Assembly: GCA_038049695.1 (NCBI GenBank)
Contig: CP142451.1
Coordinates: 45,209,001-45,273,000, forward strand
Direction: 5' to 3'
DNA from: Cinnamomum chago
Lineage: Eukaryota; Streptophyta; Magnoliopsida; Laurales; Lauraceae
Length of the DNA stretch: 64,000 nucleotides
Made by a program: the position numbers and the translations under genes. A model generated the notes under the pieces. That model saw nothing but the letters and a program-made list of their open reading frames with translations. It searched no databases and was not told the DNA's origin. Within the stretch, counting starts at the first letter, position 1; the number at the start of each line of letters is the position of its first letter. Below, one piece after another: positions 1 to 10,186 of this stretch.

Positions 1-2140
1 GATTGTGGGGGGACCCGTTCAGATCGACGGTCGCGAGTCATGTATGGACTCCGCCATCGTCCTTCAAATGAGAACTTTGATGCTTGATTTCTTGGCTTGG
101 CTCCAACCTCAGATTTTTAGAGGATAAGGACCAAGGTAAGGTCCTATATCCGGTAAAAAGCTGAGTAGACGGGCTGAAAAGCCGCATCTAGCCATGTTGG
201 ATAGAAGGAGAGGTGGCCTTGGGGGGGGGGGGGTGGCCCCCCAAGGGGCTTTGATCACCTTGTAGTGCTTGTTGCAGCAAAGTTTTCTTCAATAGAGGAG
301 AGTTTGTTGCAGAGGTTCTGGATTTTTCTTGGATTTTTCGGAGAGTTTTTGGATAATTTTTCCCTGGCCCCCCTTTTCCTTGGAATGGCCTCCTATTTAT
401 AGGCATTTGGTAGCCATTTAGGAGAGTTTATGAGCATTTATGGTATTAATGCTCATGATGGGAGGAGTTACAAGTTTTTAATTTATTGATTTGGTAACTC
501 CTTTTTCCTTGAATTTGATTGGCCGGTGGAGGATAATGGGCATTTAGTTGCCTTTAATCTCCATCATGAGGGGAGTTTCATGGTTTTAATGCCATGAATA
601 CTTGGATTTGTAACTCCCATTCGCTTGCTTTTGATTGGGCCGTCCAAGATAATGAGTTAACGACTGTAATAAGTTTCCATAAACAAGTCAATTAACAGCA
701 TTAAATGGTCTCCCAGTCGCTTGAAGAGTCACGGGCCACGCCGCGTCCTTTGGAATTCTTTTGGCGATGATCATCGATGGATCTTCATGTTGATCAACAT
801 CGGATGATCATGCAATTTCAGACTTTGATTAATATCAACAAGCCAGCGACATCTGTCCAGTCGATTTCTCGATCGGTCGGGCAGAAAGTGCATTTTCTTG
901 ATCGGTCGGTTGACAATTTTGAGGTGTCGGATGATGATTCCATGATTCCGGCGGCGGATCCACGATGTCGACGAAGATCGATGGATTTCATGCTCAAAAA
1001 ATCAGAATTTGGAAAAATCACAGGGGCCAATCAACTCGGGACGCGAAAGATACCCGAAAAACGGGGTTTTTGGGCGAGGTCCAGCGGCCCGGACCTCCAT
1101 GGTCGCCGGCCACCATGCACCATGGTCGGCCGCCTTCCGGTCGCCTTTTCTTCTTCGTTTTTCGTCGTTTTTCGCTTCTGTTTTCTCCGGCATTTTTCTT
1201 GGAATTTACTCTCATTTATTGGCTGAATTTCCCTCAAGAAAACCTGACCGGAAGCCGTGCAAATCGGATTGCAAAGTTTCCCATTTTCTAAAAAGCCGAA
1301 GACTTTGCTGTGGAGAACTCCCGATTTTTTGTCAAGCGTCGAAACTAGGTCAAACGATGTCGGAATGACCTGAAATTCGACGTGTAGCTTCTTGAGCAGT
1401 AGACGAGACCAACCATAGGCTTTTGTTCAGGTTTTGAAGCCGCTTGGGGTCCCGCAAACGCTTGACTTTGATTTCACCACGAGGGAAATGCCGAGCTTTG
1501 ACTTCTGGTCAAACGATGTCCGATTGACCTGAAATTCGACGGGGAGCCTATTGGAGTCATTTTGAGATGATCCACAAGCACCGAATTGGGTGCCATGGTC
1601 CCGGGGTGCTCCGCCGCTGGTAGGCTTGATTTTGTTTCTGAGCATTGAAACTGGGTCAAACGTCATCGGAATGTCCTGAAATTTGATGTGCAGCCCTTTG
1701 GAGGTATGTAGAAGCCGCCCATGTGCTATGTTTGATGAGTGATGACCTCGGTAATTCTCGCTACCTAAGGGCTTGATTTTGCTGCTCGAGAGTTGATGGA
1801 GGGTCAAATGGTGTCAGTTTGACTTGAAACTTGACATGTAGCCTTTCAGAGGTATTTTGAGACCATCTGTAGGCTCTGATCGAAGATTTGGGGTCTTCGA
1901 CACTGTCACCGCCGGGAGCTGCTGCTTAGCTGTTGGAGAAGTGAAGCTAGGCCAAATGATGTCGGAATGGCCCGATACTTCATGTGTACCTCTCTTTTGG
2001 TTGTTTTGAATGACCTTGCAGTTTTTGTTTGATTCTGACAAGATCTGATGCTTGAAGTGGCGACTGCCTATTTGGGGTAGGATGCGGCTCCATGTAGCTT
2101 TTGGTGTGAAGAGGCAAAGTGACATTTTTTTGTGTCAACA
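1..2140 (-). mobile_element. Tat-type Ty3/Gypsy LTR, cut by window edge
   Basis: This stretch aligns by eye over its whole length with 23920-26208, which is the 3' LTR of the Tat element further right. Read on the minus strand it begins at 2140 with TGTTGACAC, the same terminus as the other copy at 26208. No polypurine tract lies beyond 2140; the next base belongs to a Tekay-like LTR. So 2140 is an outer end, and the copy is either a solo LTR or the 5' LTR of a minus-strand element that runs off the left side. It contains a poly-G run near 220-232 and the tandem units listed separately. Small reading frames in it look incidental. Confidence 0.8.
1340..2010. repeat. About five tandem units of ~150 bp inside the Tat LTR
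   Basis: Each unit carries a version of GTCAAACGATGTCGGAATGA followed by a CCTGAAATTYGACGTG-like stretch. Copies start near 1350, 1507, 1653, 1803 and 1953. The same series is present at 25255-26060 in the other LTR, so the units belong to the family and predate both insertions. Confidence 0.75.
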
Positions 2141-2387
2141 TGAATAGGGGCTCCGTATGTCAGTCTACTAACAATCTGGTACTCTTTGAGTTTGGGGACA
2201 TTCTGGACTCCTTATGCACTCCGAATTTTCAAAACCTCAAATTACATCTTCGTGATATGGTTTCTTTCACGAATGGCCTCATACATTGCTTAGCAAATTT
2301 CCTTGACATAGAGGGGTTCCCAAAGAATAGTCCCAATACGCTGAAATAGTTAAACGTGGTCCCAAACATAGCCTTGACCCACAAGGC

Positions 2388-2660
2388 TCATCGCTCGAGC
2401 GGACTGGAGAGTTCGCTCGAGCGAGTAGCTCTCTGGAATGGCTGTCTGGGTGGGTTCGCTCGAGCGAAGTTGAGGTCGCTCGAACGAACTCATTGGGTCG
2501 AGCGAAGTTTATAGTGCGTTCAAACGAACAACTCTCTGGAACAGGTTCTGGGGTGTCCGCTCGAGCGACCAAGCTACTGGAATGCCCCAAACCCTTCTCT
2601 GGACAGGTCGCTCGGGCGAAGTGTCATGTTCGCTAGAGCGAACTGTCCAGAAACTGATTC
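2388..2660. repeat. CTCGAG palindrome cluster in LTR
   Basis: Seven or eight copies of TTCGCTCGAGCGAA or near variants lie 15-45 bp apart, separated by CTCTCTGGAA-type spacers (reverse complement of TTCCAGAGAG). The cluster matches the one at 7650-7910 in the opposite orientation. Confidence 0.85.
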
Positions 2661-2714
2661 CGGACCAGTTCAACTCCTCTCTATCTCTTCCTTCTACAAT
2701 CCCTTTTTAGCCAC

Positions 2715-2721
2715 TTTTATA
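2715..2721 (-). promoter_or_regulatory. TATA-like box next to palindrome cluster
   Basis: The minus strand reads TATAAAAGTGG about 60 bp upstream of the first CTCGAG palindrome. The equivalent position in the solo LTR (7575-7582) has TATATAAAGG, so the box is kept in two copies. Promoter activity is inferred. Confidence 0.45.
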
Positions 2722-3968
2722 CATCAGATGAGGAGTCTAAAACTCCATTCCAATAACATCAAATCTTTCACCTCATCCATCCCATTCTCCTCCATCCATA
2801 TCACATCCAATCACAAGGAAATAAAGAAGGAAACCATTTCACATAAGATATATATTTGAGACAAAACAAGAGGAATTAAATGCTATGAACCAACACATCT
2901 CTTGGACCATAAATGTACCATTAATACCCTATCATGAGCATTCATTTAAAAAAAAAGAAATAACTATGCATTAATGGAAAATATCCAAAGTCAATGAAAG
3001 CTTAGGAAAAATCATTCATCCACTTGCCTTGGTCTCTAGTAAGCAAATCAAGCTCTAACAAGTCCTTTAAATCAAAGGTCCAGGCTACAAGGAAAATCCC
3101 AAAATAACACCCTAAAGAGTCAAAACATAGAATAGGAAGAAAGAAGCTTCAATAACAAAGATGGAGATTCCCTTAAGCTAGGAGAACACAATTCTAGAAG
3201 AAGAGAAGGGTTACTTATTTGCAAGGTTCTCTAATGGACAAGGTGAGCTCAAAGGAGTCTTGTAATGGAGGGTTTTCTCTAGCAATGGTACCAATAGAGA
3301 GCTATGGTGATGATGGAGAAGGTGGTGATCTCCTCCTCTCAATTTGTGCAAGGTTGGTGGTGAGTTTGGTGATGGAAAGCAAGAGCAAGAAGAAGGCAAT
3401 GGAAAACCCTAAGTTTTCACTCTTGTGCTGGAAAAAGGAAATGGAAGGGAAAGGGTTTCCTTATACACAAATGGGGAGTGGGCTCCACTACTAACCATCT
3501 ACTTGGGCTGAAAACATGGTTTTCAGGGCTTCTAATGAATTCGACAAAGAAGAGAAAGTGATCGTTGAAATATCTAGTTTCCAAAAAGTATATGTTCTGC
3601 GGGTTTCGGGAATATCAAGTTTTGGGTATAGATTTTGTGCACAATGATTGTTTTGCCCTCAAGGCTATGAAATCGGGTTTCGGGATCTCGAACGGGGACG
3701 GGATCAACATAAAAGTTGTAGGGATTAACAATACCAATAAGATGAGATTAAAACAATGAATGCAAAATCTCCAATAAATCTTCAAGTGCATGCAAGGTCA
3801 TAAAAAGGAACCCCCAAAGGGTCCCACTAACACAAGACAATCAAAATTCCCCAAAGACTATATCAAAAGCTATTCCAAACCAAACTAAGCCAAAATCACT
3901 AATCAAGCTTAGAACTAACACACGAGTTAATTAATACTAATCGAGTTCTCTCGGGTCGGGGTCTTACA

Positions 3969-4855
3969 GCCAGGTGGAGGAGAGGACTAGTTTCTAATTT
4001 TAGTACTTTCTATTTTATGGATGCATGCTTAATTTAGAATATTTCCAAATCTGGTCCAAACATAGCAAGTTACTAAAATTGGTCAAATCAAATTAATTTT
4101 TGGAAAGAGTTCTAATTAGTGTTGATTACCTATGAGATGGACACACTGGTAACACTAATTTAGAAACTGGACTTTCCTCAAAATAACTTGACTTGGAACC
4201 AATCTTTGATGATATCATGAGATGATTTGATGTTCATATGTATACATGTAGGCCCTAATACCTTACAAGGAAATCCTCAATTCTAAAATATTAAGTGGGA
4301 GCGGGGCATTTATATTTAGAAATCCCCATGGTTTTCCACCATAGGTCCATTGTAAGGAAAGTATTAGCCTCGCGCCATCTTGAGAATGGCCGTTCCCCAC
4401 AGAGGGCTTTTACTTGTCTGGTTACTAGATATGGATCTCCTATGGATAGTGTTGGTGAGACGGGGCGGGGGCCTACTCCCCAAGGAGGAGCTGCTCGCAA
4501 CGGTTGTCATGCAATGCTAGTTGGTGGGTCACACTTAACTAAAATAATGATGTAGTATCCCCAAGGATTTGACTCATTTATTTTAGAAACCGAAGCTAAT
4601 CGGGAGTCATTCATTATTTGGTATGAGATACCTAGATAATAATGAATGAAGGGGTATTTGGACTCCCCAAGGATGAATGATGGAAAGTTAGTCTTCATCC
4701 TAATTTTGACCAACTTTGATCCGCACCAATCTAGGTGGTATTTGCACTCCCCAAGGAGGCATACCCCGAGGATTGGGATTCCGATGTATTCTAAACCCTA
4801 ATGTCATTTAAATTCATTAATTGAATGTATGGTTATGTGATACAGTATTTCAAGC
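3969..4855 (+). other. Copia leader / 5' untranslated region
   Basis: This AT-rich stretch lies between the inserted LTR and the first gag ATG at 4856. It has no coding potential. It contains four copies of the word TCCCCAAGGA (near 4472, 4557, 4669, 4747). The 5' LTR and primer site that should precede it are not in the window, so the upstream part was displaced by the LTR insertion ending at 3968 or lost. Confidence 0.5.
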
Positions 4856-6105
4856 ATGAATTCAAATACTTTCAATCCACTTGAGACCATCCTCAACAAG
4901 AATAAATTAGTGGGATCAAACTATGTAAACTGGAAACGGAACCTGGATATAGTCCTGACAGCTTCAGGATATAAATATGTCCTTACCAAACCCGCCCTTG
5001 ATGAGCCATTGCCGGAAGCATCACAGGAAGAAAATGAACTTTACACCAAGTGGGCCAAAGACGATGAGATGGCCAGATGTTACATACAAGCATCCATGTC
5101 TAGTGTTTTCCAACACCAACATCGATCCTTTAAGACTGCATATGATATTATATCAAACTTAAAGGAGATGTTTGCGGAATAGGGCAGGCCTGCTAGACAG
5201 GCTGCTATGAGGGTGCTTATTAGCACCAAGATGGCTGAAGGCACACCAGTACAAGACCACATGTTGAAAATGATGGGCTCATTGAATGAGTTAGATGTAC
5301 TGGGGGCTGCAATTGATGCAGAATCGCAGATTGACATAATCCTTGAGTCACTACCAGAGTCATTCAACAATTTCAAGGTCAACTATAATATGAATAAGAT
5401 GAATTTGACTCTAGCTGAGCTTTCTAGCCAGCTGGTGGTGACTGAAGGGATTATGAAGAAAAAGCCAACTGCCCTGATGACAGAAAAGTCATTTGCCAAG
5501 TCCAAACCGAAAGGCAAAGGGCAGAAAGGCAAGAAGAAATCAGTTCTGAAGGGTCCTAAGGTGGAGAATGGCCTTAATGGTGGTGTTGGCAAAGCTAAGG
5601 GGTCGGCGACAAAAGGAAAGTGTTTCCATTGTGGTGTGACAGGACATTGGAAAAGGAATTGTCCAGATTATCTGTCTAAGAAGAAGACCTCAGGTATGAT
5701 TGAGTCACTTGTTTCTGAAGTTAGTTTTGCAACTGGTACTTCAGAATCTTGGTGTGTGGACTCCGGGGCAACTAATCACATATGTAATTCGTTGCAGGGG
5801 TTTAGGAAACCAGGAGACTCAGTGACGGTGAAATCATTGTCAACCTAGGATCTGATGCTAAGGTGGATGCGGTCTCAATAGGAGTTATAACTTTATGTTT
5901 TCAAGATAATAAGTTGGTTTTGTTAGACACTCTATATGTACCGTCTTTAAGACGAAATTTAATTTCAGTTTCTAATTTGGTGAATAAAAGTTATTCTATT
6001 ACTTTTGGTACTGAAGTTGTCATAAAGAGAAACGGTACTTTTATATGTTCTGACAAGGTAACCAATGAGCTTTATCTATTAACTCCCACAATGTATGAGA
6101 TACAT
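4856..6105 (+). pseudogene. Ty1/Copia gag and protease region, broken
   Basis: The ATG at 4856 opens a Copia gag with the usual N-terminal pattern (NPLETIL, NYVNWKRNLDIVL). A zinc knuckle CX2CX4HX4C (CFHCGVTGHWKRNC) is encoded at 5621-5662, and the aspartic protease motif DSGAT begins at 5759. Gag normally forms the particle and protease matures the polyprotein. The frame is broken by TAG at 5180-5182, where relatives have Gln before GRPARQ, and by a one-base frameshift near 5805. After the shift, the protease C-terminal part runs to 6105, where the solo LTR interrupts it. The reading continues at 10187. I do not assign a Copia lineage. Confidence 0.85.
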
Positions 6106-6617
6106 TGTGAGAACCCAACCCCTAATTTCCTGGAGTAGTGTTGTTTTATTTGTGGATTAGTTTCTTTCAGTGGGATTAGTGTTTGTTGGGTTGAGCTTGT
6201 GAGCTAGAATGGTTTTTCACTAGTTTTGGGGAGTTTTGAGTGCCTTTTGATTAGTGGGACCCTTTGGGGGTTCTTTTAGTGACTTTACGCGTGATTGGGA
6301 GATTATTCAAAATTTCAGATAATTCTTGTTTTGGTCTCGTTTGACTTATTTTGTTAATCTCTACAACTTTCGTGTTGACTTCGTTCTCGTTCGAGACCCC
6401 GAAACCCTACTTTCCTAATGTTAGGGGCAAAACCGTCTTTTCACACCAAATCTGGACCCAAATTTCGAGATCCCAGAACCATGCCAAAATTATACTTTTT
6501 GAAAACTAGATTTTATGAGAAACATTTTCCTCTTCTTCGTCAATTGCATCCGAGGACCAAAAATTGATGTTTTACCCTTGGCAAGTTTTAAGTGTGGTGG
6601 GGCCCACACCCACCCAT

Positions 6618-6624
6618 TATAAAA
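6618..6624 (+). promoter_or_regulatory. TATA box of the solo LTR
   Basis: TATAAAA sits about 510 bp from the LTR start, after CCCACCCAT. The LTR at 31416 has TATATAAG at the corresponding place (31921). It is the likely U3/R promoter. Confidence 0.6.
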
Positions 6625-7574
6625 AGATGACTCTCCCCTCTTCTCACTCATTCATTGTAGCCCAAAGGGGGAGCTCTGCAACTGAGCTTCTCCTCCCTTT
6701 TCTTCTTGTTTTCTCCTCCCCATTCATGGAGGAAACCCTTGCCATTTGGAAACCCAACCCTGCCATCTTCTTCCCCATCTCTCTAGCTTCCCATGGATGC
6801 TATTTTTGTGCAAAACCAAGGTGGGCAGCCCCTATTTCAAGCTTCTTCTCGTTGATTAATGGCCCTAGAGGTAAGGACTTCTTTCCATCTTCTATTGTTG
6901 AGCTATGGCTTTCCCTTAAGTTCTATTTCCTAGTTTGGTTTGAGCCCATTCGTTGTCTTTCTTGAATTGCCATTTTAGGGTTCTAAATGGGTTTGTTTTT
7001 GGGGGTTTTTGGCTATGCTTGTAGGGTTGCTTGAGAATGTTTGGAGAGCTTGATTAGCTAATTGGAACCCAAGGCAAGTGGATGAATGGATGGTTTGAAT
7101 GTCATCAAGTTTTATGAGAAAATCCTAAATTTTGTTACTTGTTCTTGATAATTTGATACACGTTTCACATATGCTTCTTGCCACATTTTTATTGATTTTG
7201 AAAATGCATATTAATGGGCCTTTCCCTCTTGTTAAATCTCTTGGAAAGGTATGCATTTTATTTGGTCAATGTTTGTTCATATGGTTTTATAGAAATGTGG
7301 TTGATTTTATTGTTTTTCCATACATGCTTATTTATTACTTTGACTTGACATGAATGCTCATGAAGAGCCTTGATAGTGCATTTATTGTCATAGAGATGTA
7401 TTGGTTCATAGCATTTAACTTTCCCTTGTTTTATCTCAAATGTACTCTTGTGTGTAGTGGTTTTCTTCCCTCTATTCATTGTATTTGAATATGATATTGT
7501 TAAAGGAGGTTAGAATGGATGTTGTTGGAAAAATTATGTTGATTTGGATGAAGTTTTGAGCCCCTCTTGTGGTG

Positions 7575-7582
7575 TATATAAA
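7575..7582 (+). promoter_or_regulatory. Second TATA-like box in solo LTR
   Basis: TATATAAA lies about 950 bp downstream of the first box and 73 bp upstream of the first CTCGAG palindrome. A matching box occurs in the copy at 2141-3968 (2715-2721). Confidence 0.45.
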
Positions 7583-7649
7583 GGGGTTAAAAGGAGATTG
7601 TAGAAGGAAGAGATAGAGAGGAGCTGAACTGCCCCGAAATCAGTTTCGG

Positions 7650-7910
7650 GACAGTTCGCTCGAGCGAAGTGTCCAGAAAAGGGCTCGGAGCATTCCAATA
7701 GGCAGTTCGCTCGAGCGGACCCCTTAGTCACTCGGGCGGACATCCCAGAACTTGTTCCAGAGAGTGGTTAGTTCGAGCGCACCAAAACTTCGCTCGAGCC
7801 AATGAGTTCGCTCGAGCGACCTCAACTGCGCTCGAGCGAACCCACCCAAACAACCATTCCAGAGAGCTCCTCGCTCGAGAGAACTCTTCAGTTCGCTCGA
7901 GCGATGAGCT
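7650..7910. repeat. CTCGAG palindrome cluster in solo LTR
   Basis: Eight or so copies of TTCGCTCGAGCGAA or variants; the first, at 7655-7668, is a perfect 14-bp palindrome. They are separated by spacers containing TTCCAGAGAG. The block is GC-rich within AT-rich surroundings. Confidence 0.9.
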
Positions 7911-8561
7911 TTGTCGGTCAAAGGCTATGTTAGGACGTTTTGGGACTATTCATTGAGAGCCCCTCTATGTCAGGGAGATTTACTAAGAAATGTATGAGGC
8001 CATTGGAGAAAGAAACCACATCACGAAGATGTCATTTGAAGTTTTGAAAATTCAAAGTGTATAAGGAGCCCGGAATGTCCCCAAACTCAAAGAGTACCAA
8101 ACTGTTATTAGATTGACATACGGGATCCCTATTCACTTCAAATAAACCTTGAACCGACACTTTCCCGAAATCTTAATTGTTTATTGTATTTCACTATTCC
8201 CAAGATTTATATTACATGACTTGTTTTCCCGAAAGCATCGAAGTTACACTGGTAACAGTTCCTGTCCCGAAATGTATTGCTCGACATGAAATGACAGTGT
8301 GCCCTTGAGCACCCCCGTACTGCCCGTTTACTTATTTGTACTTGATTTACTTGCACATGTCTCGAATTGTTATTTGACCTATTAGTCAACACCACTAAGC
8401 TTGGATAACCCTGTTGGTCTGATCCACCGACTTGGAGATCCCCCTCTTGTCCCACCAGCTGCAGTTTGGATCCCGCTACCCGGTTATTACCGTGGTCTTG
8501 TCCCGATGCCGCAGATTGCTACTGTGGTTCCCGATGCCCAGCTCGCTACCGTGGTCATGTA

Positions 8562-8689
8562 TAGTATATGTATTTATGAGATCCACTGTTTCTCCTTACC
8601 TCGAGTGACTGAGATCAGTGCCTAGTATATGTATATGTATTTATGAGATCCACTATTTCTCCTCACCTCGAGTGACTGAGATCAGTGCC
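8562..8689. repeat. Tandem duplication of ~61-67 bp
   Basis: A segment beginning TAGTATATG and ending GAGATCAGTGCC occurs twice in a row (8562-8622, 8623-8689) with a few substitutions and a 6-bp difference. The LTR at 31416 has only one copy. Confidence 0.8.
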
Positions 8690-8907
8690 TAGTTATTGCT
8701 CTGTCACTTTAGTGATAGAGGACTTAGCTTCGTGTGGTTGCCATCTTACTAGTTCCCGATTCCTTGGATACCCTTCGTGTTTTATATTGCTTATTTGTTT
8801 TCCGGTAAATGATTCATTTCTTTTATGAAAGTTATTATTTAAACAGGTGTTAATATTTTCCATGGTAAATTCAGTTATTGTTATGTTGTTTCCCGTTCCT
8901 TGTACAC

Positions 8908-9560
8908 ACACGTGCTTTTAAATATGTTTTACATGGCACTTGTTTTGCCAGATACCTATGTTTTTACATGTTTTAAATGAATACCCGATCTGTTAAATAT
9001 CCGTGCTTTTAAATATGTTTTACATGACACTTGTTTTGCCAGATCCCTATGTTTTTACATGTTTTAAATGAATACCCGATCTGTTAAATATCCGTGCTTT
9101 TAAATATATTTTACATGACACTTGTTTTGCCAGATCCCTATGTTTTTATATGTTTTAAATAAATACCCGATCTGTTAAATATCCGTTCTTTTAAATATGT
9201 TTTAAATGACACTTGTTTTGCCAGATCCCTATGTTTACCCATGCTTTAAATGAATGCCCGATTTGTTAAATACTCATGCTCTTATATATGTTTCAAATGA
9301 ACATTTGTTTTGTCATATTTCTATGGTTACACACGCTTTAAATGAATACCCGGTTTGTCGAATACTCATGCTTTTACATATGTTTCAAATGAACGTTTGT
9401 TTTGTCAGACCTCTATATTTACACATGTTTTAAACGAACACCCGATTGTCAAATATCTATGCTTTGATAGATGATGTAAATGAACATATGTTTTCTTAGA
9501 TCTCCATGTTTAACTCATGCTTTAAACGAATACATGTTTTGTCAGAGATCCACGATTTTC
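8908..9560. repeat. ~91-bp tandem array, about seven units
   Basis: Units beginning CGTGCTTTTAAATATGTTTT recur at about 8911, 9002, 9093, 9184, 9274, 9364 and 9457. The first four are close copies and the last three are more diverged. The array is absent from the related LTR at 31416 (compare 33940-34060), so it expanded in this lineage. Confidence 0.85.
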
Positions 9561-10153
9561 CACCCGTTTGATTATATGCAGCCTTTGATTAAATGACATG
9601 AATTATCATATGTTTTATTTCTCAGCATATTTAGTATATTTTCATCCACCTGCCAGACCGTCGTATCTGACCTACTACTTTTGGTACTCAGGTCTAGACT
9701 TCTTCGTCCCGAGATGAGTGCTTTCTTTGGCTGTGGAGCCATGATTTGCAGGTTGTTTTGTCGGCTATGTCATGTAGACATTGAGCTTGACATCGGAGTT
9801 ACGTCACACATGGGTAGTGGTTATTAGCTTGTTATTATATGGATTTTGTTAGCCTTTTCTTGGGATTCTGAATTAATGTACATTGATAATTGTAACTTGA
9901 ACACATATGGGAATGTAATATCCTGTTACTGTCAGCTCTGTACTTTGTTGTGATGGTTACTCCAGTCTAATATGGTTCTTGACATAATAGCTATATGCTA
10001 GAGGTTGAGTGCGACGCGGAATCCGATGGCCACGGACTCCGGGTTGTAACGCCACGAAAGCTTCCGCAAAATATTCAGAGTGTGTTGGAATGTGTCGTCT
10101 TCACTCACGCGGATCTTGGGAGAAAGAAAAATATAATTACCCTTAATCCCATT

Positions 10154-10183
10154 CACGCCCCGAGGTTCTGGTTTGGGGGCGTG
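10154..10183 (+). other. Stem-loop at the 3' end of the solo LTR
   Basis: CACGCCCC at 10154-10161 pairs with GGGGCGTG at 10176-10183 around a 14-base loop, ending three bases before the LTR terminus. Two other Tekay-like LTRs have a stem at the same place with different sequence (49344-49378 and 16560-16607). Confidence 0.7.
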
Positions 10184-10186
10184 ACA

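Larger units (their letters stand above)
2141..3968 (-). mobile_element. Tekay-like LTR fragment (5' part)
   Basis: On the minus strand it starts at 3968 with TGTAAGACCCCGACCCG, the same start as the LTR at 31416. It is collinear with the solo LTR at 6106-10186, including the CTCGAG palindrome cluster and the block that reads through 'no gaps' around 8050-8150 in that copy. It stops abruptly at 2141 against the Tat LTR, so its 3' part lies outside the window. It probably inserted into the leader of the Copia element that begins at 3969. Two longer reading frames (3219-3494 +, 2279-2590 -) fall in LTR sequence and look incidental. Confidence 0.75.
6106..10186 (+). mobile_element. Solo LTR of a Tekay-like Ty3/Gypsy family
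   Basis: The 4081-bp block starts TGTGAGAACCC and ends GGGGGCGTGACA. It is flanked on both sides by TACAT (6101-6105 and 10187-10191), a perfect 5-bp target duplication. Removing it brings the two halves of the Copia reading frame together. It has no primer site or pol, so it is a solo LTR left after recombination between two LTRs. It aligns with the LTRs at 31416-34470, 46403-49379 and 2141-3968. Repeat arrays listed separately make it longer than its relatives. The 133-codon frame at 6564-6965 is inside the LTR and not supported as a gene. Confidence 0.9.

Noticed and set aside
215..242. Poly-G and poly-C runs as regulatory G-quadruplexes
   Set aside because: They are single homopolymer-like tracts within LTRs (also near 24137 and 21880) whose length may reflect sequencing uncertainty; no further support.
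777..1368. Several overlapping frames on both strands
   Set aside because: The region is Tat LTR, and the homologous part at 24720-25270 does not preserve any of these frames.
6564..6965. 133-codon open frame on the + strand
   Set aside because: It lies in the R/U5-like part of the solo LTR, has no domain I recognise, and the homologous stretch at 31870-32160 and 46850-47160 does not keep the frame.
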